Position numbers and translations under genes: made by a program
NCBI GenBank assembly: GCA_031763025.1
Contig: JASSKH010000010.1
Location: 7,581,427 to 7,645,426, forward strand
Origin: Macrocystis pyrifera
Taxonomy: Eukaryota > Sar > Phaeophyceae > Laminariales > Laminariaceae
Direction: 5' to 3'
Length of the DNA stretch: 64,000 bases
The notes under the pieces: model-generated
What the model saw: only the letters and a program-made list of their open reading frames with translations
Told to the model about the DNA's origin: nothing
The model's database searches: none
Shown: positions 1 through 38,000 of the stretch, in pieces
Layout: the number at the start of each line of letters is the position of its first letter
Numbering within the stretch: position 1 is the first letter of the stretch

Positions 1-325
1 TGATAGCCGGCGTCCCCGGTGGCTTGGTAGGTGGTCCGCGAGCCTATCAAGATCAATTTCGTGAGTTCGAGTCTCACCGAGTGCATGCTCATCGTAGGGA
101 CTTTTTCTTGCATAAAATTGATTTTAGCGGAAAGCGCGAGAGCGTGAGTTAGCTGTACATTCGATGAAAATCGACGAGCAGTGGGAATGCTGAACCCTAT
201 GCGCGATAAAAACTAAAGGCACGTACCGGGGGGGAGAAGGGACGACACCTGTGACCACGGCTTGTCCAGAAGATCGTCGAGGGTAAAACCTCCTACGAGT
301 GGGCTGGAAAGTAAAAGTGATGATG

Positions 326-355
<30 letters not shown>
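1..355 (+). repeat. tRNA-derived SINE-like element with poly-A tail
   Basis: Positions 18-30 resemble a Pol III A box (TGGCTTGGTAGG) and 60-75 a B box inside a T-arm-like hairpin (GTGAG-TTCGAGT-CTCAC). About 230 nt of unique body follow, then an uninterrupted A tract (325-355). I could not pair a complete cloverleaf, so this is a tRNA-derived retroposon rather than a tRNA gene. Its 5' end may lie outside the window. Confidence 0.5.
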
Positions 356-356
<1 letters not shown>

Positions 357-357
<1 letters not shown>

Positions 358-434
358 GGCAAATACAAAAACCTATATATTTCTCTATTTTTACTAACAA
401 TATTTGGTCCTATTTACTATGACCTCCCGTAATA
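357..434. repeat. MITE family A, right half
   Basis: This matches the right part of the ~109-bp MITE family (...CTATTTTTACTAACAATATTTGGTCC... to CCCGTAATA). The left half is missing, and the poly-A tail of the preceding SINE-like element abuts the break. Confidence 0.75.
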
Positions 435-459
435 CAGGACACGAGAGGTTTCGACTCTC

Positions 460-490
<31 letters not shown>

Positions 491-2723
491 ATGGGCTAGA
501 TACACCGGTGCTACTGCTGCTGTTCAAGTGGCGAGGAGAGGCGACCCGGAGCAGCAGAGCTTGCACATAAGACAACGTTAACCTTCAGAGTGGGGTAACG
601 GCGATCACAACCACCAACGAACTGCGACACCACAGCCCGGTAGTTCGTATTGCTGGTACCAATTAACTGTTGATAGGTGTAGCAGCAGCTGCTGCTGCTC
701 TGTCTGCCAATATCTGCTGTGCTGCTGTGCTCTCTCTCCTTTGGTACGCAGGCCACATGTTGGCTGCTGCATCGAAATACGAATACGTACGTACGTAGCA
801 AAAATTGAAAAACAAAGGGGCTTTCGAGGACCCGAAAACGACGAAAAGGGAAGGCTTGTGAGGAGACTCTGGAACAGATCGAGAAACAATCCGTGTTTTG
901 TTGTGAACGGGCGAATTGCGAATTTAGAGGTTGAAATATTCTATGATTGATGAGCGAAAAACCAGCGCATACTTTATGTGTATCCCTGAGGAGGTCAGGG
1001 ACTAGCCGAAACGAAACTAAGCGTGGGCAGTTTAAGCGGACATCGGAAAAATACGATGTACTTGACATGAGTCCAATATTTAGATACCTGGTGAACAAGA
1101 AGAGGGCTCGCACACGAGATCATTCCCACACAGTTCGACAAGCACAGCAATCTCAAACGGGAAGCGCGCGACCTCAGCTGACCAGTGAACTACGTGATAA
1201 AGAGCAAAACCTTCCTGAAAAATTGAAGGTCAATCTACCAGAATTTCCGTAGTTTCTGAAAACAAAGGGACTTTCGAGGGCGCGAAAACGACGAAAAACG
1301 AAAAAATGACGGAATGATCGGCCACACGACACTCGGAAACGCGGGTGGCAACGGTACAACAGAGAACCCATTTGACTGCTGTATCATGTATCATAAGAGG
1401 ACTACAAAACAGTAGTCCCGTTTTCGTTTTCGGGAGGAAGTACTCAATTTCTGCGTATACACAGCAGCAGTAAACAGTAAATAGTCCTCAAAACGGAAAT
1501 GCAGCAGTCAATCTTTATCCCTTTAAGGACCGCAGTCCCTTTAGGAGACAATTTATTGAGAATTTCACTGGGTTGTCCCAATAAACGGGACTGCAGTTTT
1601 AGTAAAATAGTTATTATTAAATACCGTAATAGAAGGCATCGACGTTTTCGGGGACAAACTTTTCGGGGTTATGCTCGTATATATGATATACCGGTATTTC
1701 GTACTTGTTGTGGTATAATACGAATAGTGTCCGGGCTCTATGAATACAACTGCGAGGAGCGCTGAAGGGTTGCACGACATTTGCACAGCATGGTACTGGC
1801 GTACTGGCAATTCCCCTGCTTTCATGCTGTGTTGCTCTCCTGCCGCTGTACTCGTGGTCTACGGAAAACAGCACGGCGGTACGGCGGGGATGCTTCAGGC
1901 TGCGCACGTACTAAAGGTACTGCTGCTGTACCACACACACAGCACAGCTGTCAGCACAGCAGGTGGTATCGCAGATTGTACAAATTGCAAAATCTCCCAT
2001 TCGAAGTCAGAGTATGTACGTACAGGAATTAAATACCACGAAATTAAACTTTACTATTAATAGTTGTTGGGGGTGCATCCCCCAAAGTCTGGGCTCTCGT
2101 CTTTGCGGCTTGCGACACATGTTTCAATCTCGATGCCGAATGTCCGCGCGAGGTCATCGCGCACCCGGGCATGCCCCCAGGCATACCGAACGCATCGAAA
2201 CACAGCAGGGCACGCACCATCTGCAACTGGGCCAGGGAGTATGGTGGGTCTAGTGGCACTGCGACTGCGACTGCTGGTCTGCTAAAGGATGCCCATTCGA
2301 TTAATACGAAGATGCTTTTGGGCAAAATTCGAACCTCCGGCCTTGTGCAACAGAAGACCCCAATACGCTATAAAGGATAGTCGGCTTTCTATGCAGCTTA
2401 CAGAAATTCGCAGAGCACGTTCGTACCTGCAGAAATATCCCCACCGACTTTTGAGTAGACATGGCGGTCGGCGTGTGGGAGCAGCAGGAGCAGAGAGGGG
2501 GTGCGCAATAAGAATGAACTGTGAAAAATAAGTTCAGAACACAATGTATATCAATACAGGGTTTCGTAGTTCCTGCAAAGCGGCATGTACTAGGGGAGGA
2601 TTTCATATTTGAAATCTGAAAAATGGTCATTTTTGCTCGCTCTGGTCTCGGTTGGGTTGTAGCCTCTGGGCCCTGTCGTTAGTGATCTCTCGGCGAGCCA
2701 AGAGACAGCCACGCGCGTCTCAG
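435..2723. other. Upstream region without a recognisable gene
   Basis: No convincing coding region on either strand. Contents: a CTG tract (about 463-489); shorter CTG runs near 680-695; a ~33-bp direct repeat (about 817-850 and 1262-1296, core CTTTCGAGG then CGAAAACGACGAAAA); and a family E inverted-repeat element (about 1526-1601). The RECQL4 promoter and 5' UTR presumably lie at the right end, but I see no clear TATA or initiator. Confidence 0.5.
1526..1601. repeat. MITE family E copy
   Basis: Short inverted-repeat element with ends GGACCGCAGTCCCTTTAGGAGACAA and TTGTCCCAATAAACGGGACTGCAG. Related copies lie at about 13040-13114 and 29509-29597, with a split copy at 9886-10078. Confidence 0.6.
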
Positions 2724-28341
<25,618 letters not shown>

Positions 28342-28960
28342 GAACATTATCGTAATATATACATGGCGTAGGTTATTTTGCAAAATCGTTTTTGTTTGAA
28401 AACACTTCAGTGTGTCATTGTATCAGTATCTCGAGCTCGACGTACCAAAGCGGACGATACTCATTTTCAACTTGAATTTGAAATTGAAGTTGAACTTGAC
28501 CTCGAACTTGAATTTGAACTTGATTTTGAGCTTGAACTTTATTTATATTGGAATTGATCTCGAACTTCAATACCGAGATTCAAACTGGACTTGAACTTGA
28601 GCTTGAGCTTCCAATTGACCTTGAGCTTGAACTTCAACCCGAACTTGAACTTGAAATTCGACTTGAACTTGATCTTGAGGTTAAACTTCAAGTTGAAGTT
28701 GAACGTGGCAATCCGAGAGTTTGGGTGACGCGTCGGACGCCCGTGTTCCATCACAGCCCCGTCGGGAAAGACACTGACCTACTGACCTACTGACCTACTG
28801 ACCTACTGACCAACTGACTTACTGACCTACTGGCCTACTGGCCTGCTGACTTATACCAAATGTAGACGTACTGGTACGGCAGTAGGTCAGGTAGAGACTC
28901 CCCCCCCAGTTGGCCGCTGCGTCAGCAATAGGATCCTTTTTTTTTTAGTGCGTCCCGGAA
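28342..28960. other. Convergent 3' region between RECQL4 and NUP50
   Basis: Holds a TTGAAC/TTGAAT hexamer tract (28455-28712) and an 8-bp tandem repeat CTGACCTA (28776-28855). No gene. Confidence 0.7.
28776..28855. repeat. 8-bp tandem repeat (CTGACCTA)n
   Basis: About ten copies of CTGACCTA, degenerating to the right. Confidence 0.9.
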
Positions 28961-29032
28961 TTAGGAAAACAGTACACGAAGGACCTCAACCAACCCTCCC
29001 CTCTGTTGTATCCCGCCAGACATGGACGAGTC
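28961..29032 (-). CDS. NUP50: NUP50 last exon
   Basis: Acceptor TCTACCTTGCAG, then DSSMSGGIQQRGGLVEVLRV, LFS and TAA. Phase 0 fits the preceding exon, and LVEVLRVLF suits the closing helix of a RanBD. Short and separated by a 3.2-kb intron containing the gap, so moderately sure. Confidence 0.55.
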   Translation of the reverse strand, partial: DSSMSGGIQQRGGLVEVLRVLFS

Positions 29033-32000
29033 CTGCAAGGTAGAGGTAGGTTCGTACGTCGCTCCTAATTTTGTGGGGTTGCGATTCTCACTTGAGGAGC
29101 TCTCTGTCTCAGCCGGAACTCACTAGTAAACGCATCAAGAACTATGACAATCCCATCATGGCCTATACCAACATAGGGGTAGGGCAAAATAGCAGCGAAA
29201 AAAAATGGAAAAGTCATATGCCAACGATATTGACTTGGGACACTCTTTTTTTTTGCCCATCGGTTCAGAAATATTCGCCTCCGAAGGAAAGAAAGTGTTA
29301 CCTCTACGTATCGTCGCACGGGTCTACACTAGCTGTCTATCTATATTTTATGTATGGCCCGTAAATGTCTGGTCTAGGTNNNNNNNNNNNNNNNNNNNNN
29401 NNNNNNNNNNNNNNNNNNNNNNNNNNNNNNNNNNNNNNNNNNNNNNNNNNNNNNNNNNNNNNNNNNNNNNNNNNNNNNNTTGCTTGGCCTGCAATAGGTC
29501 ATCTCCTTCGAGAACTGCACTTCCGATTTGGGGACAAACCAGTCAAAATCCAAGTAGCTTGTCCTCAAATTGCCCGAAGAACGGGATTGCAGTTCTACTG
29601 TAGAAGGGACCACGCAAGTCTTTCGATACGGAGGGCGGGGGGAGCAAAGATAACGTGAGGGCGGGAATGACAGTGCACGCCTTGTTCGCGTCCGTTTCAA
29701 GGCACGGGAGGGTTAATGAATGTCGTTGCACTCAATCTCATTTCGGGCACGTTTTCCTGGTTTCTACTATTACGGGGGTCCATAGTTAATGGGACCAAAT
29801 TTTGTTAGTAAAAATAGGTAAATATACAGGTTTTTGTGTGTACCATAGGTCCTATTAACTATGGACCCCCGTAATAAAAGGTGGCGTTCTTATTCAATCC
29901 TCCCACGTAAGAAACATATACCAGCACAAATAAGGTTGCTCGACAAAAAGAGAAAACGACCCGCACTCCTTCCAAGTAGACCAGCGCGTTGGGATCTATG
30001 GACGGAAGGAACTACGAAAAGCGAGTTTTTTCTTCATATCTATAGTCTGCTTGGTTGCGTCGGGATCTATGGACGGAAGGAACTACGAAAAGCGAGTTTT
30101 TTCTTCATATCTATATTCTACTTGGTTGCGTTGTGATCTACGGACGGAATTACGAAAATCGAGTTTTCTCTTCCTTTCTATATTTTACTTGGTTTTAGTA
30201 CACCCGCCGCTGTCTGGGTCTCTCGAGAATGGGTAGTGGGGTGTCTGGCTCTTCTTTTCGTGGACTCCCTTTACGGGGGGCCATAGTTAATAGGACCTAT
30301 GGTATACACAAAACCCTATATATTTACGTATTTTTACCAACAATATTTGGTCCTATTTACTATGGCCCCCCGTAATAGCAACAGTACAAACTTATCACGA
30401 CTACTCCAATGAAAATTATGATTCGTTCTACACAGACGATTACGGACCCCCCTTCCTTACCTACCTACCTACTGCTGTACCTCTGGTATATCGTACCTGG
30501 TACGGTTTTGGAATGTTGGGAATCTTAGGGCGAAACAAAGCCGGAAAAAAAAAAAAAAAAAAAACTTGGAAAAAACACTCTTGATTGAAAAAAAACACAT
30601 CTCGGAACAAAAACTTGACAAAAATATTCCAAGAGTATGAAAATGCGAACAGGTGAGCGATCAGTTGACTGTATCTTGTATAAACTGTGGTATACATTAA
30701 TCCAATCAAATACAAATACAAATAAAAAATCAGCTGTCAGTGAGATCGAGAACTTCGCAACCTGTATGCCATATCATCATACTTCGATCGCGCCCACGGT
30801 AATACCGAGGGGCGAACTTCACGGCCGTTTGTCTCCAAATTCGTAGGGGTCAGCCACACACAACACTAAACATAGGCTTCGGAAATATCTCATCGATCTT
30901 ACCAACTCTGTCCCGAATTATGGGTATCGTTTTTATTGAATATTAGTATAAAATTGGTGCTTATATTTTGGGACCGAGGGGTATTTCCATAGACGCGTCT
31001 TCTCGACGCCCCACCCTCCCGACATTTTCCCCACTGTCGAGAATGGGGAGGGGGGTGTGTCTTATCTCTTCTATATCCGTGTCGAAAAAAAGTACACTTA
31101 AAAAAAAAAAAAAAAGAAAACTCGGGAAAAAAAACTTGGGAAGAAAAACATTTATAAAAAATAATCTGAAAAACGTGAAAATGTAAGTCAACAGGTGAAC
31201 GATCAGTCAGTTTTACGTTGTATGTTGCCGTTCTCACATTAACCCCATGCCCGTGGTCAATGGAGCGGAAGAACGCCTTATCCGGTAAAAAAGTACAAAC
31301 TGCTGTATACCCTACCAGGTATGAGTACAGTATAGCACTTAAGATAGCACACACAGCCTGGGGACGAATTTCGGAGTCGATTTTTCTCCGAAAACATGTT
31401 TGATCGACCACACACACAACGAAAATGGTGGGGCTTTTGAAAAAAAAATCTCGTGGAGGTATGCATGACTTCCACAGACGCGTCGCTCGGCGTTCACCTT
31501 CGGTCCGTTCTCGAGAAAACCAGCTTGGAAACTCGTCCGAGGGGGTGCGTTGTCAATATCATATCGTATCATATCATATAGAAGTTTCAATATTTATCGC
31601 CATCGAATGTGTTTCGCTGCCGCCTTCCCTTCGCATGCACCCCCGTGTTTGTTTTGAATGCTCACACTGAACGAAGGCTTTCACGTTTCTCTGCCCGCGT
31701 ATCGTCGATATCGGTTTCATCACACTCCATTATTTGTCCGTATATAACGCCGATATCGATTGTTTATCGGTGTCGTATATATCGAACTCGATTTATCAGT
31801 ATCGCATATATCGGACTCGATTATTTATCAGTATCGTAGATATCGAACTCGATTGTTTATCGGTATCGTATCCAATCATTTAATTGTTTATCGGTATTGT
31901 TTGATATCCAACACTGCGTCATACAGGGTACATCGGCTGGTCGGTCGATTCGATACCGATAAACAATCAAAACTATCGACACGATATCTAACACTACTCC

Positions 32001-35000
32001 CGATATATCGAAAGTTTGATATGCATCGAAATTTCGATACGATATCCAACACTACGCCCGATATATCGAAGGTTTGATACATCGAAACCTTCGATACGAT
32101 ATCCAACACTAGTTATACGGCACGATTTTGAAACGATGCCGATCAGCATTCTCGATACTCAACATATCCGGAATTTCCATGTTTTGATATATCGGAACTT
32201 TCGATAAAATATGCAGCACTACTTCTGAGGAACATCGGTCGGTAGGTCGGTCGGTCAGTCACCTTGATGAGGTATGTGGCCGGCCCCTCAGGCGTGAAGC
32301 AGGTGAGCCTTAAGGCCTTGTCGCCCTGCGCGTAGCACTTAGTTTGGCCTTGAACAGAGACGTTAAGCATCACCTGCTTTTCAAAAAAGTGGTCAACATT
32401 TTTTGGTTTTTCCGTATTCACCATAAAAAAACGGGTCAGAGGTGCGAGAGAGACGGAAAGAGGGCGGGGGAGGGGGCGGCGCGGAAAGATGCAGATTGAA
32501 AGAGGGGCACAGGGAGAAATAGAGAGACAGAGACACGAGGGGGGAGAGAGAGAGCGAGAGACAAGAGACATGCAGACAACCAACGTCAGGTGACCCAAAC
32601 TCGGAACCACAATGAGGATGCACCCCGAGGATGTGTGCAAAAAGAAAACGCAACCTTTTAACAGGCCGACAAAAAAAAAAAAAAAAAAAAAAAAAAGCCC
32701 CGGCCTAGTACAAAGAATTCTTCGAGGTCCGGGTCGGGCCTTTTCTCGCGGGCCGGGCCAGGTCGGGCGCGGGTGTGGATGTTTGAGCTGTCCACTATTA
32801 CGGGGGGCCATGATCCGTGCATACGAAAGAACCAAAATAAGGAAAAACAAAATCTCGCGTTCTCTTTTTTGCTTCCTTTGGGAGGGAAAACACAAACAAA
32901 ACAAGAAATGGACGTGTAAATACATACATATGATACAGCGCATCCACATCTCCCCACTATCGAACAATGAACGACATCCACTATCGAACATGAACGATAT
33001 ATGATATCGGACACGAACGATATATAATATCGGCCACGAGCGAAAACCAGTATCGAACATCCACTCCCCTGGAAAACAGTGCGGCGGCTCCGTCCCTCCT
33101 CTCAACAAAAATTCGCCTACCTCGCACGACCGCAGAGCTGGGTCGAGGTGATCGATCACAGTTTGGGGCGAGACGATGACGATTATGCCGACATCGACAC
33201 GTGCACACCCACTCATAAAATTATGCACCGGATAATCAGGGCAGGGGCCGCAGCAGTCGTACTCGCGGAGGTGGGTAGCAGCAGGGCCGACAGGGCGGTG
33301 AGTAGACAGCATTTCAGAACAAGCAACACAGCTGCTGCTGCTGCGGCATGACACAACGTGAAAAAAAATAAAAGAAAAAAAAACGGGTCGTAACGAAATT
33401 AATTACAAAAAACAAACAAACGAAAAGCAACAAAAAAAAGACGGAAAAAAACAGCATCAACAATGTTCCGAGACAAATACCGGGCGGTGGGACCGAACAA
33501 AAAAAGAAAGAAAAGCTGGATCTGTTCACTGTTCCATCTTTTGCCACAAAGCAGTCAGTGTTCCTAAAGTGTTCCTACAGCATGCAAGTATACTGTGTTG
33601 GCAAACAGGGTTACCTGCTGGCCCGCCTCCCTTCGCATGACAAGCCTGGCCTTTCGTTCTGCACCGGCAGCTGCTCCTCCGCCTGGAGCGGGAAAATCAC
33701 AAAATAAAAAAGGCGGGAGGGGGGGGGGGGTAAGATTCTGCGAGTACGATATGATAACGAGGAAGAACAACCAGTACAGTAACTGCTGCATCAACGAACC
33801 TCAACGAACCAACGACTGAAAATTCAACAACCGACAACCTTTTCGGTGCTCAGATAAATCAACGGATCGATGAACAACCTACACGATTATCTTACCCAGA
33901 TCTCCAAGGAGGATAAAAAAAAAAAAAAAAAAAAAACCTACACGATTATCTCTTAAAAACCAGTCACTTCCTACTATTACGGGGGTCCATAGTTAACAGG
34001 ACCTATCGCATACATAAAAAACCTATATAGTTACCTATTTTTTACTAACAAAATTTGGTCCCGTTAACTATGGACCCCCGTAATATTATGTTACACGCAC
34101 TGCAACTACGGACATCATGCTTGTTTTTTATTAAACTAGAAAAAAAAAAAAAAACACCAGGTGTGAGATCGAGTCATCTTTGTCAGCTGTGTAATATACT
34201 TCCTGTGAGCGTACTACGAGTTTTATTAAGTCTGAAGCAGGAAATATTTAGAACATCCTGTACAGGCGGAGGACAAGATCTAAATCTGAAAGCAGCGGGA
34301 TTTAGCGAGTGTGTGTGTATCGTTAGAAAAAATGAATACATACATTTTGAGGACATGTGCGCTGACTGCTGCGCACGTCACAATGACTATTATACTCTCC
34401 GATTCTGCAGCAGTGGGTGAAATGGTCACCTTTCGTCGCCTCGTCCCCTTTCCTCTCTTGAACTTTCTCTCCCTTCCCGCTGTCCTTCTCGGCCTCTGCC
34501 CCCGCCCCCCCGCCCCCTCCGCAGCGGGTGCACCTACCGTCGCGGTGTTGCGAAGCACCTGTTTTTTGCGGGGGACCGTATTAAATAGGACCAAATATTG
34601 TTAGTAAAAACAGGAAAATGTATAGATTTTTGTGTGTGCCGTAGGTCCTATTTACTATGGTCTCCCGTAATAGGAGCATGCCGGAGCATATGAGAGGATA
34701 TCAGGCATCAGGCGACCCACACGTGACTACATATATGTTTCAAGTATTATAATAGATGCAGTGAGATATTGCTATATTCGGGGCAAGGCGATGGATGCTC
34801 TCCGAAGGCAGCGTCGCCAAGCACTTGGGAGCATATCAAAGCACACGCGTATCGGGTAATAGACGAGCGAAGCCCCGGATCATGACCAAGGCATAGCAGC
34901 AGCAGCAGCAGCAGCAGCAGGTAGAACCGAGTCGAGTCCAGTCCAACAAAGTGGAGCACGTCGCAAGGCGATGCGATCCCCGATGAGGTGCGCGGTAAGG

Positions 35001-38000
35001 TGTTCACAGTATGTAGTGAAACCAAACGCCAAGCCGCAAGTGGCAGCACTCGTCAGAGTAAAAGCAATAACAGAAAACCGAACAGAAGAAGGCACCAAGC
35101 ACAAAAAAAAAAGAGACAAACTCTAACATCGGCGATACATGCTGCGAAACATAGTCCAAGCGTCAGGAACAAAATAACAAACAGCAGCGAACAAAAGACT
35201 ATCAATAAACGCGTTCGCGACAAACTGTTCACTGCCGCTGCTGCCGCCGCTGCTGCCGCCGCTGCTGCCACCTACTACGAACACCCCAGGCCCTGCTGTA
35301 CGGGCCAGCGTTCGGCGACACTGCGGCAACGCACTACTCGCACACCCACCCACCCCCCCGCTTTTCTTCGGACGGCAAGCCGCCTTATCACAACAAAAAC
35401 CTGCAGACTACCAGCATCACCGTATCACACGTATGATAAGACGCAACACACCTCTGGAGCTGATTATCCGTTCCCACAGTTCATGATCTAGTTCATGATC
35501 ATGATCTAGATCACTCAGGGCAGAACTTATTCCTCATCTTGCATGATCTGTATGATCTGTACGATCCAACTCATGTTGCCGGGTGGGAGCCGTATGATCT
35601 GCATGATCTACAACAGTAGCACGTGTTCTCAGGGATGGATCTGTTCTAAGCAGGTCCTGCACAACCTCTCACAACGGCCGCTGATGAACTATTACGGGGG
35701 GGTACATAGTTAATAGGACCTATGGTATACATAAAAACCTATATATTCACCTATTTTTACTAACAATTTTTGGTCCCGTTAACTATGGACCCCCGTAATA
35801 GATAGATGATCTAGATCATCATCTGTATGATCTGTACGAGGTGTGGTATATCATCACTCGGGTGATACGGGACACAGTAAAAATAGCGACGAGCGCGCGC
35901 ACAGGGGCGGGGCGGGTGCGGTCGTCTTCCAGCACCCGTTTTTTTTTTTTTTTCTAAAACGGGAAGGGTTTTGCCAGTACCGAAAAAAAATGCGTTTTCG
36001 GAAAGATACGCGTACTGCTGTTGTAGGCGAAGGCCTCCTTTACGAAAACATAGTTGTTCGACGTTACGAGCGCCTTTACCACCGTCGTCGAGAAAAACGA
36101 GCGCTGAAGAGCGATTGCACTACCCCTGTGCGCGATCAACGCTCTTACTCCTTACTCTTTACTCCTTAGTCCTTACGGTACGAACGTACGTCATACTTCG
36201 GTGGTGCATACTGCAATAACAAGCATCAGCAAAAAACAAAACAAAAAACAATAACCCCGAACAAGGCGCCGATCGCTCCACCGACAACGTTATTGATGGA
36301 GAGACTTTACAAAGAACAGCAACTATTAATAAGGGCGCGCTTACAACCGAACCCGGAACCCGTCTATGCTACTGCCCACCGCCGCTACCCGCAGCCTTAC
36401 TCGCGGCGCACAAAAAAAAAAGAAGAAAAAAAAGAAACCCCGAACCCTTCGATGCCACTGCCACATGCCACATGCCACCGCTCGCTACTTCCACCTCCAC
36501 CTCCACTTCCACAGCTACCGCCACTACCACCTCCACCGCCACCTCCACCGCCACCGCTATCGCCACTTCCACTTCCATCGCCACCGCTAACGCCACTTCC
36601 ACTTCCATCGCCACCGCTAGAGACACTCCATCGCTACCGCCACCTCCACCCCCACCTCCACTTCCACCGCCGTCTCTACCGCTATAACGCCACTGCAACC
36701 GCTATAACGCCACCGCTACAACGCCACCGGCACCGCCATCGCCACCGCTACGGCTACAGCACGATCGCACATTCGATGATGGGCGGAGGGTAGCGGCAGT
36801 GGCAGCGACAGTGTAAATGTCAAAAGCAAAACATTGTTACCGTAGTAAAAAAAAATGCCCGTCAAGCTCGTGATGAGAGGAGCACAACAAGACGCATCGC
36901 ACGCAACAACACACTACTACGCTCCCCCTCAATTTCGGAGTTACGAGCTGTTTGTGCTTTATTTGCGACCGCGCGCCTTCCGTCACAGAGCGATTGCTTG
37001 CTGGAGGTCCAAACCTTGACGAAAAAGCTGCAGAACAAATACGTAGGAGCTGGAGCTGCATGAAAGCAGCAGAGACGGCGGCAGTACAGCTATACAGCAG
37101 TTTCTAGAGATCAGAGCCCACGACGCACCCAAAATTCACGCATCCACCTATGTTTACACGCTGTAGTTGGTGTATTGATCCTCATTACCATAGATGTTAC
37201 CCCGAAACAGTAGGATAGTAGTAAAACAGGAACGAAAGCAGAGGGTATGGTATATACCGGTACGACTTATACATACCTGTGCGACTTCCGAGCATACATT
37301 ACATTTTATGATGAACTGTTGTAGCAAAAAAAAAACAGAGTCAGACGTGAAAAAAAAAAAAAAAACCCCAACAACAACAATCACCTTCATGTTCCCGATG
37401 CCCATCTCGAGCCACTCCTTCTCTGCCAAGCGGAAGAGCTTCGCTCTCGTCTTCCGCGTGCACTCCTCCAGCTCTTCGCCGTTCATCACTTCGGAGGGGT
37501 CCATCAATTCTACTACGTAAGGGGCAGGGTTAGGGGGGGGGGGGGGGGGGGGCAGGCAGCGCGTCCGAAAGTTAAAGGAAGCGCACAAAGGCAAGGCAAA
37601 GCCAATCGGTGGTGTCGGGGTGTTTGTTGGCGATGTCAAGGTAATTGTTGTTATTTCGTACGTAGTGGTGGTGGCTGATGCTGTCGCTGTTGCTATTACG
37701 GAGGTCCATAGTTAATAGGACCTATTATAGACATAAAAAATTATATATTTACCTATTCTTACTAACGATAGTTGGTCCTATTTACTATGCCCCCCCAGTA
37801 ATAGTTGTATTGTTGTTGATGATGATGCTGTTGTTGGTAGTGGTGGTGGCTGATGCTGTCGCTGTCGCTGTCGGTGTTGCTGTTGCCGTCATAATTATAT
37901 TGCTGTTGCTGCCTTCTTTGCCGCTGTTGTTTTATTGATATTGCTGTTACAGCAGCTCAGGCCCACGAGCAAGAAACAGCAACATGAAAAAAAAAAACAT

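Larger units (their letters stand above)
29033..32262 (-). other. NUP50 last intron with assembly gap
   Basis: Contains the 100-N gap, a family E copy, two family A MITEs, a ~71-bp triplicate (29989-30194) and CGATATCGA-type tandem repeats (31740-32220). No other gene recognised. Confidence 0.6.
33683..37384 (-). other. NUP50 intron 4 (3.7 kb)
   Basis: Starts at the exon 4 donor and ends with a C run on the coding strand (G run 33717-33731 on +) next to the acceptor. Contains three MITE A copies, a CAG tract (34892-34920), GATC-rich palindromic repeats (35480-35620), and CCACCT/CCGCTA repeats (36480-36770). No other gene recognised. Confidence 0.6.

Noticed and set aside
1-85. Possible tRNA gene
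   Set aside because: The T-arm-like hairpin and A box are present but no acceptor or anticodon stem pairs; treated as a SINE head.
947-1252. 101-aa plus frame upstream of RECQL4
   Set aside because: No recognisable domain, contains a repeat shared with 817-850, and no support for expression.
33060-33354. Open minus frame within NUP50 intron 5
   Set aside because: Exons 5 and 6 already join into an uninterrupted RanBD, and this frame shows no Ran-binding features.
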